DNA of 51,135 bases from positions 119,858 through 170,992 of the forward strand of contig DPQQ01000003.1 in assembly GCA_003538975.1 (NCBI GenBank). Direction: 5' to 3'. The notes beneath the pieces are model-generated. The model saw nothing but the letters and a program-made list of their open reading frames with translations. It was not told where the DNA came from and ran no database searches. This DNA is from Clostridiales bacterium (GTDB lineage: Bacteria > Bacillota > Clostridia > Christensenellales > Borkfalkiaceae). Shown here in pieces: positions 7,071-15,112 of this stretch. Numbering within the stretch: the first letter of the stretch is position 1; every line of letters starts with the position of its first letter. The position numbers and the translations under genes are program-made.

Positions 7071-7988
7071 TTATTCGGACCATTCGTTGCTTTCTTCGAG
7101 AAGCTGAAGCGCTTTCGCATATGCCATGTTCTGTCTGATTGCGGGAGCCGCGTCTTCTTTGGCACCGGAACTTTTGACGTAATCGGCGATCTCTTCGTCC
7201 GAAACCGCTACGTTTTCACGCTTTACTATCTCTTCGAGCGCGGCGATGCTCTTTATGTTTTCTTCTATCATCGCTTTAAGTTTTACGGTTTCGTCTTCTC
7301 TCGTGGTGCCGTTCATTTCAAAGAACTGGTCTACCGACATGCCGTAATTTTTAAGGTCGTTTTCGAGATGGTCGAAGTTAGCTTTTACTTCGTTTTCGAT
7401 TTCTTCGGAGCTTACTTCGATTTCGGAATTTTTAACTATTTCTTTAAGCATTATTTCCTGCTTTTTAGCGTAAAATTCGCGGTTGTATTTATCTTCGAGA
7501 TAATTTCTGTAGCACGCCTTGAATTCTTCTACCGACTGCATCTTGGTGTGAGCCTTAACCGTTTCGTCCGTTAAAGGTTTGTCCGAAAAACGCTTGATGG
7601 CGTGGAGCTTTACCTTGAAAACGGCGGGCTTGCCTGCCAAATCGGGTACGTAATTTTCGGGGAAGGTCACGTTGACGTCCTTTTCTTCGCCGGGATGCAT
7701 ACCTACCATCTGATCTTCGAATCCGTCGATGAAAGAGTGGCTGCCGATTTTAAGATCGTAGCACTTCGCTTCGCCGCCTTCGAACTTTTCGCCGTTTACA
7801 TATCCGCAAAAATCCATGTGAGCGGTGTCGCCGACGTTAAGAGTTTCGTTTTCGTCGGTTATTTCTTCTTCAGAAAACTGTTTTCTGAATCTTTCGACTT
7901 CTTCGGCTATTTCTTCGTCGGTTACCGTATGCTTTTCGGGAAGATGAAAGTTTAAATCTTTATATATAAGGTTTTTGATTTCTGCCAT
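7071..7988 (-). CDS. Trigger-factor-like chaperone/prolyl isomerase lacking the ribosome-binding domain
   Basis: A 305-residue protein matching the middle and C-terminal parts of trigger factor. Residues ~50-135 are the FKBP-type prolyl-isomerase domain (VGDTAHMDFCGYVNGEKFEG, IGSHSFIDGFEDQMVGM, FPENYVP). Residues ~150-300 are the helical chaperone arms. Canonical trigger factor is about 430 residues and begins with a ribosome-docking domain carrying a GFRxGKxP loop; that domain is absent here. The start is real, because AAAGGAG precedes the ATG and a promoter lies upstream. It may fold released proteins rather than nascent chains. A full-length tig may exist elsewhere in the genome. Confidence 0.88.
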   Translation of the reverse strand: MAEIKNLIYKDLNFHLPEKHTVTDEEIAEEVERFRKQFSEEEITDENETLNVGDTAHMDFCGYVNGEKFEGGEAKCYDLKIGSHSFIDGFEDQMVGMHPGEEKDVNVTFPENYVPDLAGKPAVFKVKLHAIKRFSDKPLTDETVKAHTKMQSVEEFKACYRNYLEDKYNREFYAKKQEIMLKEIVKNSEIEVSSEEIENEVKANFDHLENDLKNYGMSVDQFFEMNGTTREDETVKLKAMIEENIKSIAALEEIVKRENVAVSDEEIADYVKSSGAKEDAAPAIRQNMAYAKALQLLEESNEWSE

Positions 7989-8032
7989 TGTTTCTCCTTT
8001 GGTTGCGTCTTATGCGCCGTTATTACCACAAT

Positions 8033-8061
8033 ATAATACCGCTTTTCCGCTTAAATGTCAA
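8033..8061 (-). promoter_or_regulatory. Sigma-A promoter of the trigger-factor-like gene
   Basis: On the minus strand, TTGACA, 17 bases, TATTAT. It lies about 45 bases before the start codon. Confidence 0.82.
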
Positions 8062-8090
8062 CGGGGGATGAAAAATAAAGCTTTTTAAGA

Positions 8091-8132
8091 CAAAACAAAA
8101 AGCAAAGCCGCTTATATTAAAATAAGCGGCTT
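8091..8132 (-). terminator. Intrinsic terminator after ispE
   Basis: On the minus strand, AAGCCGCTTAT pairs with ATAAGCGGCTT around six bases, followed by a T-rich tail. Confidence 0.88.
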
Positions 8133-8152
8133 GTAAAGCGGTAAATTATTTT

Positions 8153-9007
8153 TTATTCGGACGGAACGGTTTTTAAGGCGATCACGTTCTCTTTTTTATA
8201 TGTTTTTAAAAGTTCTTTTTCGGCGAGTTTCATTTTTTTCGCGCTTTCGAATATTCCGTACGCTACGGAGCCGCTCCCGGACATTGCCGCATTAAGAGCC
8301 CCGACGGATTTTAAAGCGTTTATATTGTCTTCTATTTCCGGCAATTTGGTGAGCACGGGACGATACAGGTCGTTCTTCAGCATACCGCAAAGCTTGTCGA
8401 CTTCACCGCTTTTCAGATATTTTGCCGCGGCTACGGTCGTCGGTTCCGAATAGATTTTAAGGTCGTCGTAAAGTTTATAGGCTTCTTTCGCGCTCATGCC
8501 TTTATCGGCGGTTATGAGTATGACGTAAAGGACGGTTTTTATCGGGAGATAGGTTATTTTTTCTCCGCGCCCGCGTAAAACGGCGTAGCCGCCTTTAAGC
8601 ATGTACGACGCGTCGCTTCCTATCGAATCGGCGAGCGGTCTTAATTCCGCGTTTATCTTGAAAAGCCTGTTCATCGCTATGAGAACAGCCGCCACGTCCG
8701 CGCTCGAACCGCCTAATCCGCCGCCGACGGGAATGTTTTTATCTATCGTGACGTCTACGCCCGGAACGTGGAAAGTTTCCTTAAAAAGTTTAGCCGCCTT
8801 GAAGGCGTTGTTTTCGGTTACCGGTACGCCCGATTTTATACGGGTTTCGGTTATAGTAATGGCGTTGTCCGGTCGCTTTTTAACGGTAACGGTATCGTAT
8901 AAACCGACCGAAGCGCACAGCGAACGTATTATGTGATAGTTGTTTTCGCTCCCCGTTATGTCGAGCGTAAGATTGATTTTGGCGGGGATTTTTACTTTGG
9001 TTTTCAA
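8153..9007 (-). CDS. ispE: 4-diphosphocytidyl-2-C-methyl-D-erythritol kinase
   Basis: A 284-residue GHMP-family kinase of the MEP isoprenoid pathway. It phosphorylates the 2-hydroxyl of CDP-methylerythritol with ATP. Evidence: PAKINLTLDITG at the N-terminus (substrate pocket), the glycine-rich ATP loop PVGGGLGGSSAD at ~90-101, IGSDASYMLKGG (the catalytic Asp region) and the C-terminal AAMSGSGSVAYGIF loop. The length is normal. It starts six bases after the SPOCS/LysM gene, and this order (SPOCS/LysM then ispE) is common in Clostridia, so the two are co-transcribed. Confidence 0.95.
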   Translation of the reverse strand: MKTKVKIPAKINLTLDITGSENNYHIIRSLCASVGLYDTVTVKKRPDNAITITETRIKSGVPVTENNAFKAAKLFKETFHVPGVDVTIDKNIPVGGGLGGSSADVAAVLIAMNRLFKINAELRPLADSIGSDASYMLKGGYAVLRGRGEKITYLPIKTVLYVILITADKGMSAKEAYKLYDDLKIYSEPTTVAAAKYLKSGEVDKLCGMLKNDLYRPVLTKLPEIEDNINALKSVGALNAAMSGSGSVAYGIFESAKKMKLAEKELLKTYKKENVIALKTVPSE

Positions 9008-9013
9008 TTAAAA

Positions 9014-10516
9014 TTACTCCTTTTTAAGCTGCCTGTAAACAACTATTCTCTCCGTTCCTTTTAAGGGAAATTCGAGATCGGGATTTGTTTTGCTTATTTC
9101 TTCCGGCGAAACGCGCAGCCGCTTCGAAAGTCCGAAAAGGTCTTCGCCTTCCGCGGGAATATACACGCTTATGGCGGCGGTTTTCTCGGGAATATCGCCG
9201 GTTTCTTCGACTTTGGCGATTATTTTGACCTTTTCTTCCGTTTTTATCGTGACGTAAGTTTTTATTTTGCCGAAGCACTCTATTTCCGTTTTGGAGCAGA
9301 GCCTTGCCGTTATTTCGGAAACGTAAACGCCGACGTTCGTATCTCCGGATTCCGAGAGTTTTTCGTTTACTTCTGCAGGGAATTCGTACGAATACGCTTT
9401 TACGCCGCCCGCGGTTTTTATGATAGAAGTCGCCTTTATGACCGCCGAGCATTTAAGAATCCCGTCTTCGACCGTTTTATCGGTTATGGTAACGGGCGAA
9501 GCAAACGTAGTCAGTATCTTTGCGCCTTCGTCGTCTTCGCCGAGAACGGGGATTCTTTCGTTGAACTTCTGCTCGAAAACGTTGTAATAATTAAACGACG
9601 GAACGGTTATTTCTTCCGTAGTTACGTTCAGAATTTTTTTATCCGAAAAACAATCCGTCGGGACGAGCGCGTCTTCTTTTATCACCGCTTCCGAACAAGC
9701 GGAAAGGGTGAGAGTCAGAACGGCTTTGCTGGAACCCGTTTCTTCGTCCACTTCGATATCGTATCTCGAATTTTTAACCGACACTTCGGATTTAGCCGCC
9801 ATTGCGGGCATAGCGCCTTCGCATTCGGTTTCTATTCTGAACGGAAAAACTTCGTTCTTTTTTACTATATCACCGTTTTCGGATTTTTGCAACAAATAAA
9901 CCGCCGCGTGAATTTCGCCGTCGACGATGACGGTGCCTATGCCCGCGCGTACCGAGGTTATCCCTACGGTTTCTGTGTGAAAGAGAGCTTTTTCCACGGG
10001 GAAGCCGATTTCAAATTCCTGTTCTATTTCGGAATCGCTGCAGAACCTGCCCGTCGAGCGGGTGAGTCCCGTTATGCAAGCGTCTGTAAAAATATCTTCG
10101 CCGCCCGTAAGATAGTCCTTTTTGACGGTCTCGTAAACGTCCATGGTTATGTTAAGAGTAACCGAAACGGATATTACGCTGCCGTAAAACGGCTCGCATT
10201 TTACTATTTCGGTTTTTCCCGTCACGGTCATATCTGGGCGTACCCGTTCGTCGTTAATCACGTCCGAAAACGCCGTGCCGCACTCCGAACCCGAAAGAGT
10301 TCCTTCGGCATTTACTCCGACGACCGAAACTATGAGTTTGCCGCCGAAGTTCACTTTTTTCTCTTTTGCCGAAAAACTTTCGCCGTATACCGAAGGGGAA
10401 ACGGCGATAACGCCGAAGCCTTCCGCGGGAACGTCCGTTTTACATTCGACTTTTACCGAAGTCGAAAGACTGAAGGCTTTCTTTTCGTATGATATTTTTT
10501 CGAATTTTGCATTCAT
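9014..10516 (-). CDS. SPOCS (DUF3794) and LysM domain protein
   Basis: A 500-residue protein with one or more beta-rich DUF3794/SPOCS repeats. Clear blocks are near residues ~30-130, ~170-260 and ~300-410. The C-terminal LysM module at ~448-495 reads AEGEDLFGLSKRLRVSPEEI and then NPDLEF. SPOCS-LysM proteins such as SafA-related factors assemble in the spore envelope and bind cortex peptidoglycan through LysM. No signal peptide is seen, as expected for mother-cell coat proteins. AGGTGA precedes the ATG. It lies between veg and ispE, the common clostridial arrangement. Confidence 0.88.
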   Translation of the reverse strand: MNAKFEKISYEKKAFSLSTSVKVECKTDVPAEGFGVIAVSPSVYGESFSAKEKKVNFGGKLIVSVVGVNAEGTLSGSECGTAFSDVINDERVRPDMTVTGKTEIVKCEPFYGSVISVSVTLNITMDVYETVKKDYLTGGEDIFTDACITGLTRSTGRFCSDSEIEQEFEIGFPVEKALFHTETVGITSVRAGIGTVIVDGEIHAAVYLLQKSENGDIVKKNEVFPFRIETECEGAMPAMAAKSEVSVKNSRYDIEVDEETGSSKAVLTLTLSACSEAVIKEDALVPTDCFSDKKILNVTTEEITVPSFNYYNVFEQKFNERIPVLGEDDEGAKILTTFASPVTITDKTVEDGILKCSAVIKATSIIKTAGGVKAYSYEFPAEVNEKLSESGDTNVGVYVSEITARLCSKTEIECFGKIKTYVTIKTEEKVKIIAKVEETGDIPEKTAAISVYIPAEGEDLFGLSKRLRVSPEEISKTNPDLEFPLKGTERIVVYRQLKKE

Positions 10517-10581
10517 ATATTTTCACCTGCCGTTTTTATTCGTTATATTGTATTATTAAAAAGTAAAAATTATGCAAATAA

Positions 10582-10606
10582 AAGAACGCCCGCAATGCGG
10601 ACGTCC
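10582..10606 (-). terminator. Probable terminator between veg and the SPOCS/LysM gene
   Basis: On the minus strand, ACG-CCGC type arms pair around ATT (GCGG/CCGC core) and are followed by TTCTTTTATTT. A second hairpin without a minus-strand T run (AGCAGGC/GCCTGCT) lies at 10633-10658. Confidence 0.6.
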
Positions 10607-10719
10607 TTAAATGGGGGAAGAGAGAACTTTTTAGCAGGCTTAAAATGTTTGCCTGCTTTTATGTTTATAACTTAATAACAGACTTAAACGTTTCTTGTTA
10701 TCGGCTGCGAGACGTTAAA

Positions 10720-10965
10720 TCAGCCTTCTTTTGCCGATAGAACTACGTTTTTGCAGAGATACTCCGAGTACGAGTAAGAAGTTTTACCCTTAAAATCTTT
10801 GTCAAAAGGCACCACGGTGAAAAGAGCGGGGTATATGCCCGCGAGCGTTCCGTCATAAGTTATTTTTTTGTTTCTGCCGAGATTTACTATGACGTTTACC
10901 GCCTTGCCGGAAAGAAGAGTTATTTCTTTTTTTGCTTCGTTTACGTTTTTGCTTGCTTTTATCAT
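10720..10965 (-). CDS. veg: Veg family protein
   Basis: An 81-residue SH3-like beta-barrel protein of the Veg family, a conserved Bacillota protein linked to biofilm matrix expression in Bacillus subtilis. It shows the family core GKAVNVIVNLGRNKKITYDG followed by YPALFTV and SYSYSEYL. Length matches the family (about 80-90). AAGGT is unusually close to the ATG, so the start is less certain than the gene. It lies upstream of the SPOCS/LysM gene on the same strand. Confidence 0.9.
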   Translation of the reverse strand: MIKASKNVNEAKKEITLLSGKAVNVIVNLGRNKKITYDGTLAGIYPALFTVVPFDKDFKGKTSYSYSEYLCKNVVLSAKEG

Positions 10966-11001
10966 ACCTTGTTTATTGCCAGATTATTAAAATTTATACA
11001 T

Positions 11002-11035
11002 AAAAAAGCGACCGCATAAGCAGTCGCAGCTTTTA
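11002..11035 (-). terminator. Intrinsic terminator after the zinc-ribbon/DUF4190 gene
   Basis: On the minus strand, GCGAC pairs with GTCGC around a loop of about ten bases and is followed by TTTTTTAT. Confidence 0.82.
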
Positions 11036-11054
11036 TACGAATTTTATATAAGTT

Positions 11055-11555
11055 TTAGAAGGGCCTCGCAGTTCCCAATACCAGGACAATTAATATAAAA
11101 TAAAAGCCCCAGATTACCGTAGTTATTATCGAAATGACAAGTCCGGCAATCGCAAGTCCGTTGCATGAAGAAGAATTTTTCATCTTCGCCATGCCTGTTA
11201 TGCTGAGCCCCAAAGCTACAAAGCAGGGGATAACGAATAAAAAGCCGAGCCATAACGATAAAACGGAAGCGACAAATCCCGCTATGCCGAAGCCGTTAGG
11301 CGACTTTTGGCAAGCGGAAGGATAACTCTGATTGCCAAGGTTATTAAAGTTGTTGTTATAAGGGTTTCCGCCATGATAAGAAGGATTGTTATAACCGTTC
11401 GATACGGTTTCGGGCGGAACGCTTTCGCCCTTAAAAGCTTCGTTGTAGACGCTGTACGCCTTATCGTTGTCTGAAACCGAATCAGTCTTTTCGCCGCAAT
11501 AGGGGCAGAATTTATCTTTTTCGGACAGTTTGCCGCCGCATTTTTTACAATACAT
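11055..11555 (-). CDS. Zinc-ribbon membrane protein with DUF4190 domain
   Basis: A 166-residue protein. The first 22 residues are a zinc ribbon with two CxxC pairs (CKKCGG and CPYCGE). Residues ~30-90 are a polar, Asn/Tyr-rich linker. Residues ~92-160 carry two hydrophobic segments (IAGFVASVLSLWLGFLFVI, then LAIAGLVISIITTVIWGFYF) separated by GLSITGMAKMKN, which is the DUF4190 pattern. The function is not known; such proteins are common in Bacillota. It sits 36 bases after the other zinc-ribbon gene on the same strand. Confidence 0.87.
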   Translation of the reverse strand: MYCKKCGGKLSEKDKFCPYCGEKTDSVSDNDKAYSVYNEAFKGESVPPETVSNGYNNPSYHGGNPYNNNFNNLGNQSYPSACQKSPNGFGIAGFVASVLSLWLGFLFVIPCFVALGLSITGMAKMKNSSSCNGLAIAGLVISIITTVIWGFYFILIVLVLGTARPF

Positions 11556-11591
11556 AGTTATACCGCCTTAATTATCGATGCGAAAACGAAA

Positions 11592-12110
11592 TTATTCTTC
11601 GTCGTCGCCGTCGTTTTTATCTTCGCCTTCTTCGTCATCGTCGTCGCCCTGAAGTTCGGGATCGTCGGGATTAACGTATTCGAAATCGTCTTTTTCTTCG
11701 GTGAATTCTTCGTCCTCGAAATCTTCTGCGCCGAATTCTTTATCGAGTTCGGCCTCTTCTTCTTCGGCAAGTTTCGAGAGCGAAATTTTTTCTTCTGTAT
11801 CGAGATTTTCGTCTTCTTCGTCTTCCTGGTCGTCTTTTACGTATTCCTTCCAGCCGACGTCGTTGTCGTAGTCTATCTGGTCGCCCTTGAAGTCGAGATT
11901 CTCTCTGCACTTGTCGCACATATCTTCGTCTTTTGGAATTTTAACCTGCTTGCAGATAGGACAGAGTTTGAATTTTTCGGTGGATTCTTTATCTACCGCG
12001 AAGACAAGTTCGGGGCCGAGTCCGAGTTCCGCCTTGCATACGTCGCAGAGCTTCTGATCTTTATGGATATAATTGAGTTCGCATCTCGGGCATTTAATAT
12101 AATCTCCCAT
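11592..12110 (-). CDS. Zinc-ribbon protein with long acidic tail
   Basis: A 172-residue protein with no name that I recognise. Residues ~8-30 and ~52-69 are two zinc-binding knuckles (CPRCELNY...CDVC and CPICKQVK...CDKC). From about residue 80 to the end it is extremely acidic (Asp/Glu runs), ending DDEEGEDKNDGDDEE. Such architecture suggests a nucleic-acid or basic-protein mimic or adaptor, but that is inference. It is probably co-transcribed with the following DUF4190 gene from the promoter at 12205. Confidence 0.8.
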   Translation of the reverse strand: MGDYIKCPRCELNYIHKDQKLCDVCKAELGLGPELVFAVDKESTEKFKLCPICKQVKIPKDEDMCDKCRENLDFKGDQIDYDNDVGWKEYVKDDQEDEEDENLDTEEKISLSKLAEEEEAELDKEFGAEDFEDEEFTEEKDDFEYVNPDDPELQGDDDDEEGEDKNDGDDEE

Positions 12111-12204
12111 AGCATCTCCGATAAAGCGGTTATTTTATGCGGAAACCCCGCCGCCGCTTTTTATTTTGTGTTTTTTGTAAAGCGTCTTTTCGGGACGCCT
12201 ATAT

Positions 12205-12233
12205 ATAATAATAGCAAGATTTTATTTTGTAAA
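12205..12233 (-). promoter_or_regulatory. Sigma-A promoter of the zinc-ribbon operon
   Basis: On the minus strand, TTTACA, 17 bases, TATTAT. The ~90-base leader folds a GCGTC/GACGC hairpin (12182-12199). The rest of the 12111-12637 gap is AT-rich, with only the spo0A terminator and a small GC hairpin at 12500-12523. Confidence 0.75.
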
Positions 12234-12415
12234 CTGATTTTTAAAACTTTTTTTCAAAAATTGCCGTTTTTTATATAAAAATTTTTATTTTGACTTCCTT
12301 TTATCAAAAAGCGGTATTAAAAAACGGTTTTTTACATGCTTATAAGCCGAAAAAAGAGCGCTTTATTATATACTCTTATGTTAAAATAAATTATCCGTTT
12401 AAAAAATCGCAATAA

Positions 12416-12464
12416 AAATAAAAAAGTAAAAAAGAGTCGTTCCGATAAAAACCGGAACGACTTC
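12416..12464 (-). terminator. Intrinsic terminator downstream of spo0A
   Basis: On the minus strand, AGTCGTTCCG pairs with CGGAACGACT around eight bases and is followed by CTTTTTT. It lies ~170 bases beyond the spo0A stop. Confidence 0.85.
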
Positions 12465-12637
12465 GATTATGTTCGGGACCATTATTCAGTTATGCTTTTT
12501 ATTTGCGGGGAATGCCCCGTAAATAATGTTTATTAAAGCGATATTTATATGATTTATTCTTTTAACCCCTTATGTTTTATCCCGAATACAATAGGTGAAT
12601 TTTTATTTTTTGCACTTTTATACGTTTTATGCGTAAA

Positions 12638-13390
12638 TCACGCGCCTTCTAACAGCATTTTATCCGCAACGAGCGCGATAAACTCGCCGTTGGTCGGTTT
12701 TTCGGCGCCGACGTAAGCTCTTACGCCCAAAACGGTGTTGATGCTTTCTATCCGGCCTCTGTTCCACGCGACTTCGATGGCGTGGCGGATCGCTCTTTCG
12801 ACTTTGCTTGCCGAAGTCGAATACTTTTCGCCTATTTTAGGATAGAGCTTTTTGGTGATGCTGTTGATAACGTCGGGCGTTTCGACCGCCATCTTAACGC
12901 CTTCTCTTAAATAAGAGTAACCTTTTATGTGCGGCGGAATGCCTACGTTTATGAATATTTTGCTTATCTTTTCTTCGATGCTCATTTTCGTGGGCTTACC
13001 GAAAACTTTTCCGCTTTCGGGACTGACGTCGATGAGATCGTTGAGTCTTTCCTTAAGCAGCGAAAAGTTGAACGGTTTGACCATGTAATAGCTCGCGCCG
13101 CGGGCGATAGCTTTTGTAATAAGATCTTCTCTCGAAAGTACGCTGAGTACGATGACTTTTATGCCGAGTCCCAAAGAATTGATCTTGTCAACAAGGAACA
13201 ATCCGTCGTAACCGGAAAGCACGAGTTCGGTGATTACGAAGTCCGGTTTCTTTTCTTCGATGGCTTTAAGCCCCTCGACTCCGTCGGTTGCGGAACCCAC
13301 CACTTCGAACTCGCCGCTTTTGACGAACAATTCTTTAAGCTCTTTATTCAAAGCTTCTTCCTCCAGTAAAAACACTCTTCTTTTATTCAT
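12638..13390 (-). CDS. spo0A: Sporulation master regulator Spo0A with an atypical receiver domain
   Basis: A 250-residue response regulator. The C-terminal half is unmistakable Spo0A: PPHIKGYSYLREGVKM, KLYPKIGEKY, the recognition helix TSASKVERAIRHAIEVAWNR and KPTNGEFIALVADK. The N-terminal half aligns with the receiver, including LSVLSRED and the conserved Lys in YYMVKPFNF. All three acidic-pocket aspartates are Glu: residues 10 and 11 read EE instead of DD, and residue 55, the phosphoacceptor position (Asp56 in B. subtilis), reads Glu in PDFVITELVL. Glu is not expected to be phosphorylated normally and often mimics the active form. AAGGGGG precedes the ATG. spoIIR diverges from it. Confidence 0.95.
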   Translation of the reverse strand: MNKRRVFLLEEEALNKELKELFVKSGEFEVVGSATDGVEGLKAIEEKKPDFVITELVLSGYDGLFLVDKINSLGLGIKVIVLSVLSREDLITKAIARGASYYMVKPFNFSLLKERLNDLIDVSPESGKVFGKPTKMSIEEKISKIFINVGIPPHIKGYSYLREGVKMAVETPDVINSITKKLYPKIGEKYSTSASKVERAIRHAIEVAWNRGRIESINTVLGVRAYVGAEKPTNGEFIALVADKMLLEGA

Positions 13391-13446
13391 ATTTTTTAAC
13401 CCCCTTATATGAATCCTTTTTTATATCCGTCGGTTTTTTCCGACGT

Positions 13447-13476
13447 TATAAATATCTTACAACAATGTTTGTCAAA
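13447..13476 (-). promoter_or_regulatory. spo0A promoter with an overlapping 0A-box-like site
   Basis: On the minus strand, TTGACA (13470-13475), 17 bases, TTTATA (13447-13452). The -35 lies inside TTTGTCAAA (13468-13476, plus strand), which matches the Spo0A box TTTGTCRAA and suggests autoregulation. Confidence 0.6.
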
Positions 13477-13703
13477 TTTCAAGTATTTTTGTACAAAATG
13501 TTAAAGAATTTTGTAAAAAAGTCGATTAAATCAGTAATATTCTGACGAATAAAGGCATATAAAAATCGATTAGCGATAGATAACTTGCCGATATTTTACC
13601 GATAAAAAGAATTTTGAACAAAAATAAAATGTCGATTTTTGAGTTAATCTTACGCTGATTTTTTTATTGGTTTTAAGCTAACTTAACTTTTTTTGATACG
13701 GCG

Positions 13704-13732
13704 GAATAAATTTATTTTTTTTGGGAAAAATC
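13704..13732 (+). promoter_or_regulatory. Sigma-F-like promoter of spoIIR
   Basis: GAATA (13704-13708), 15 bases, GGAAAAATC (13724-13732). This fits the sigma-F consensus GHATR and GGHRARHTX, about 55 bases before the spoIIR start. B. subtilis spoIIR is a sigma-F gene. Confidence 0.6.
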
Positions 13733-13786
13733 GGGTTGAAACAAAAAAATAAAAAATGCGGTTCTGCCGCTCGAAAAGGTTTTATT

Positions 13787-14329
13787 ATGAGAAAATTTTG
13801 TATAGGTTTTATAACCGTTATTCTTCTCGCGTCGGTTTTCTTTGCATTAAAAAACGGATTTCTTCCGGATAAGGAAGAGAATAAAGAATATCTTCGCATA
13901 CATATCAGAGCGGATTCGAACGACGAAGCCGACCGGAACGTAAAGTACAAGGTTAAGGACGCGGTCGTTTCGTATCTGGCGAAAGATATTCCGGATTTAA
14001 CGAGCAAGGAAGAAGCCGAAAATTATTTAAAAAGAAATCTCAAAAATATAGAAAAGGTCGCGGACGACGTTTTGTCTGAAAACGGACTTGATTATAAATG
14101 TTCCGCAAGACTCGGCGAGGAAGAGTTCCCGACGAGAGTTTACGACGGCTTTTGTCTGAAAAGCGGGTATTACGACGCATTGATACTCGAACTCGGTTCG
14201 GGCGAAGGCAACAATTGGTGGTGTGTGGTTTATCCGCCGTTTTGCTTTACGTCCGCGCCCGTAAAATACGAATATAAAAGCAAAATAATAGAGATCATAA
14301 AAGATTTTAAAGCGAAGCGCGGAAAATAG
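13787..14329 (+). CDS. spoIIR: Stage II sporulation protein R
   Basis: A 180-residue protein. It has an N-terminal hydrophobic signal or anchor (residues ~5-22), the family block YLRIHIRADSNDEADR followed by KYKVKDAV, and the C-terminal NWWCVVYPPFCF. SpoIIR is made in the forespore under sigma-F, secreted into the intermembrane space and triggers SpoIIGA to process pro-sigma-E in the mother cell. The ATG at 13787 places the signal at the N-terminus; an earlier in-frame start would add a basic stretch before it. A sigma-F-like promoter lies upstream. spo0A diverges, and sleB and ypeB follow. Confidence 0.94.
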   Translation: MRKFCIGFITVILLASVFFALKNGFLPDKEENKEYLRIHIRADSNDEADRNVKYKVKDAVVSYLAKDIPDLTSKEEAENYLKRNLKNIEKVADDVLSENGLDYKCSARLGEEEFPTRVYDGFCLKSGYYDALILELGSGEGNNWWCVVYPPFCFTSAPVKYEYKSKIIEIIKDFKAKRGK

Positions 14330-14391
14330 AGAGATTCTGAGTTTATAAACCGAGCTTATAAAAAAATCCTGAATACATAAAAGGAGAAAAC

Positions 14392-15102
14392 ATGAAGAAA
14401 TTAAGATTTTTATTCGCTTTAATCATTTTACTTTCGGCCGGTATGGCGACGGTGAACTTTGCTTACGCGCCGCAAAGTTACGAAGTAGTTTCCGCCGCAA
14501 CGGTAATAAAACAGGGCAGCCGCGGAACTGTGGTAAAGACCATACAGCAAAAACTTAAAAAATGGGGATATTACGCCGGATCGGTCGACGGCATATTCGG
14601 TTCGGGAACGAAAAAGGCGGTAATGGCTTTCCAGAAAAAGAACAAACTTACCGCCGACGGAATAGTCGGGGCGAAAACCGCCGCGGCTCTGGGAATATCT
14701 CTTTCTTCGTCATCGTCGTCTGCTTCGACTACGGGGGCGGGCGGATATTCTTCAAACGACGTGTATCTTCTGGCTAAGTTAATTCATGCGGAAGCGCGCG
14801 GCGAACCTTATCAGGGGCAGGTCGCGGTCGGCGCGGTGGTTCTCAACAGAGTTAAAAGTTCGTCCTTCCCGAACACCATTTCGGGAGTGATTTATCAGAA
14901 GTATGCCTTTACCTGCGTTTCGGACGGACAGATAAATCTCGCGCCCGACGCTTCGTCAAAAAAGGCGGCGAGCGACGCGATGAACGGCTGGGATCCGAGC
15001 GGCGGAGCGATTTATTATTACAATCCGAAGATAGCGACGTCGAGCTGGATATTTTCACGCAAAACAACCGTTACGATAGGCGATCACGTGTTTGCGGTAT
15101 AA
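14392..15102 (+). CDS. sleB: Spore cortex-lytic enzyme SleB
   Basis: A 236-residue exported enzyme. A signal peptide covers residues 1-26, ending near FAYA. A peptidoglycan-binding type 1 domain covers ~38-98 (LKKWGYYAGSVDGIFGSGT, VMAFQKKN, DGIVG). A Ser-rich linker follows, then the SleB/CwlJ hydrolase domain at ~122-236, with LIHAEARGEPYQGQVAVGAV, whose Glu is the likely catalytic residue. SleB is a lytic transglycosylase acting on muramic-lactam cortex at germination. AAAGGAG sets the start. ypeB follows immediately with its ribosome-binding site overlapping the sleB stop, the usual pairing. Confidence 0.95.
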   Translation: MKKLRFLFALIILLSAGMATVNFAYAPQSYEVVSAATVIKQGSRGTVVKTIQQKLKKWGYYAGSVDGIFGSGTKKAVMAFQKKNKLTADGIVGAKTAAALGISLSSSSSSASTTGAGGYSSNDVYLLAKLIHAEARGEPYQGQVAVGAVVLNRVKSSSFPNTISGVIYQKYAFTCVSDGQINLAPDASSKKAASDAMNGWDPSGGAIYYYNPKIATSSWIFSRKTTVTIGDHVFAV

Positions 15103-15112
15103 AGGAGAATTC

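Noticed and set aside
10633..10659. Hairpin AGCAGGC/GCCTGCT as the veg terminator
   Set aside because: On the minus strand it is followed by A residues, not T. The hairpin at 10582-10606 has the better tail.
12500..12523. Second terminator between spo0A and the zinc-ribbon operon
   Set aside because: The GCGGGG/CCCCGT stem is stable but lacks a T run on the minus strand. It may be a small structural element only.
14341..14380. Sigma-G promoter of sleB
   Set aside because: TTATA and CATAAAA are present with roughly the right spacing, but the match is too weak in this AT-rich leader to report.
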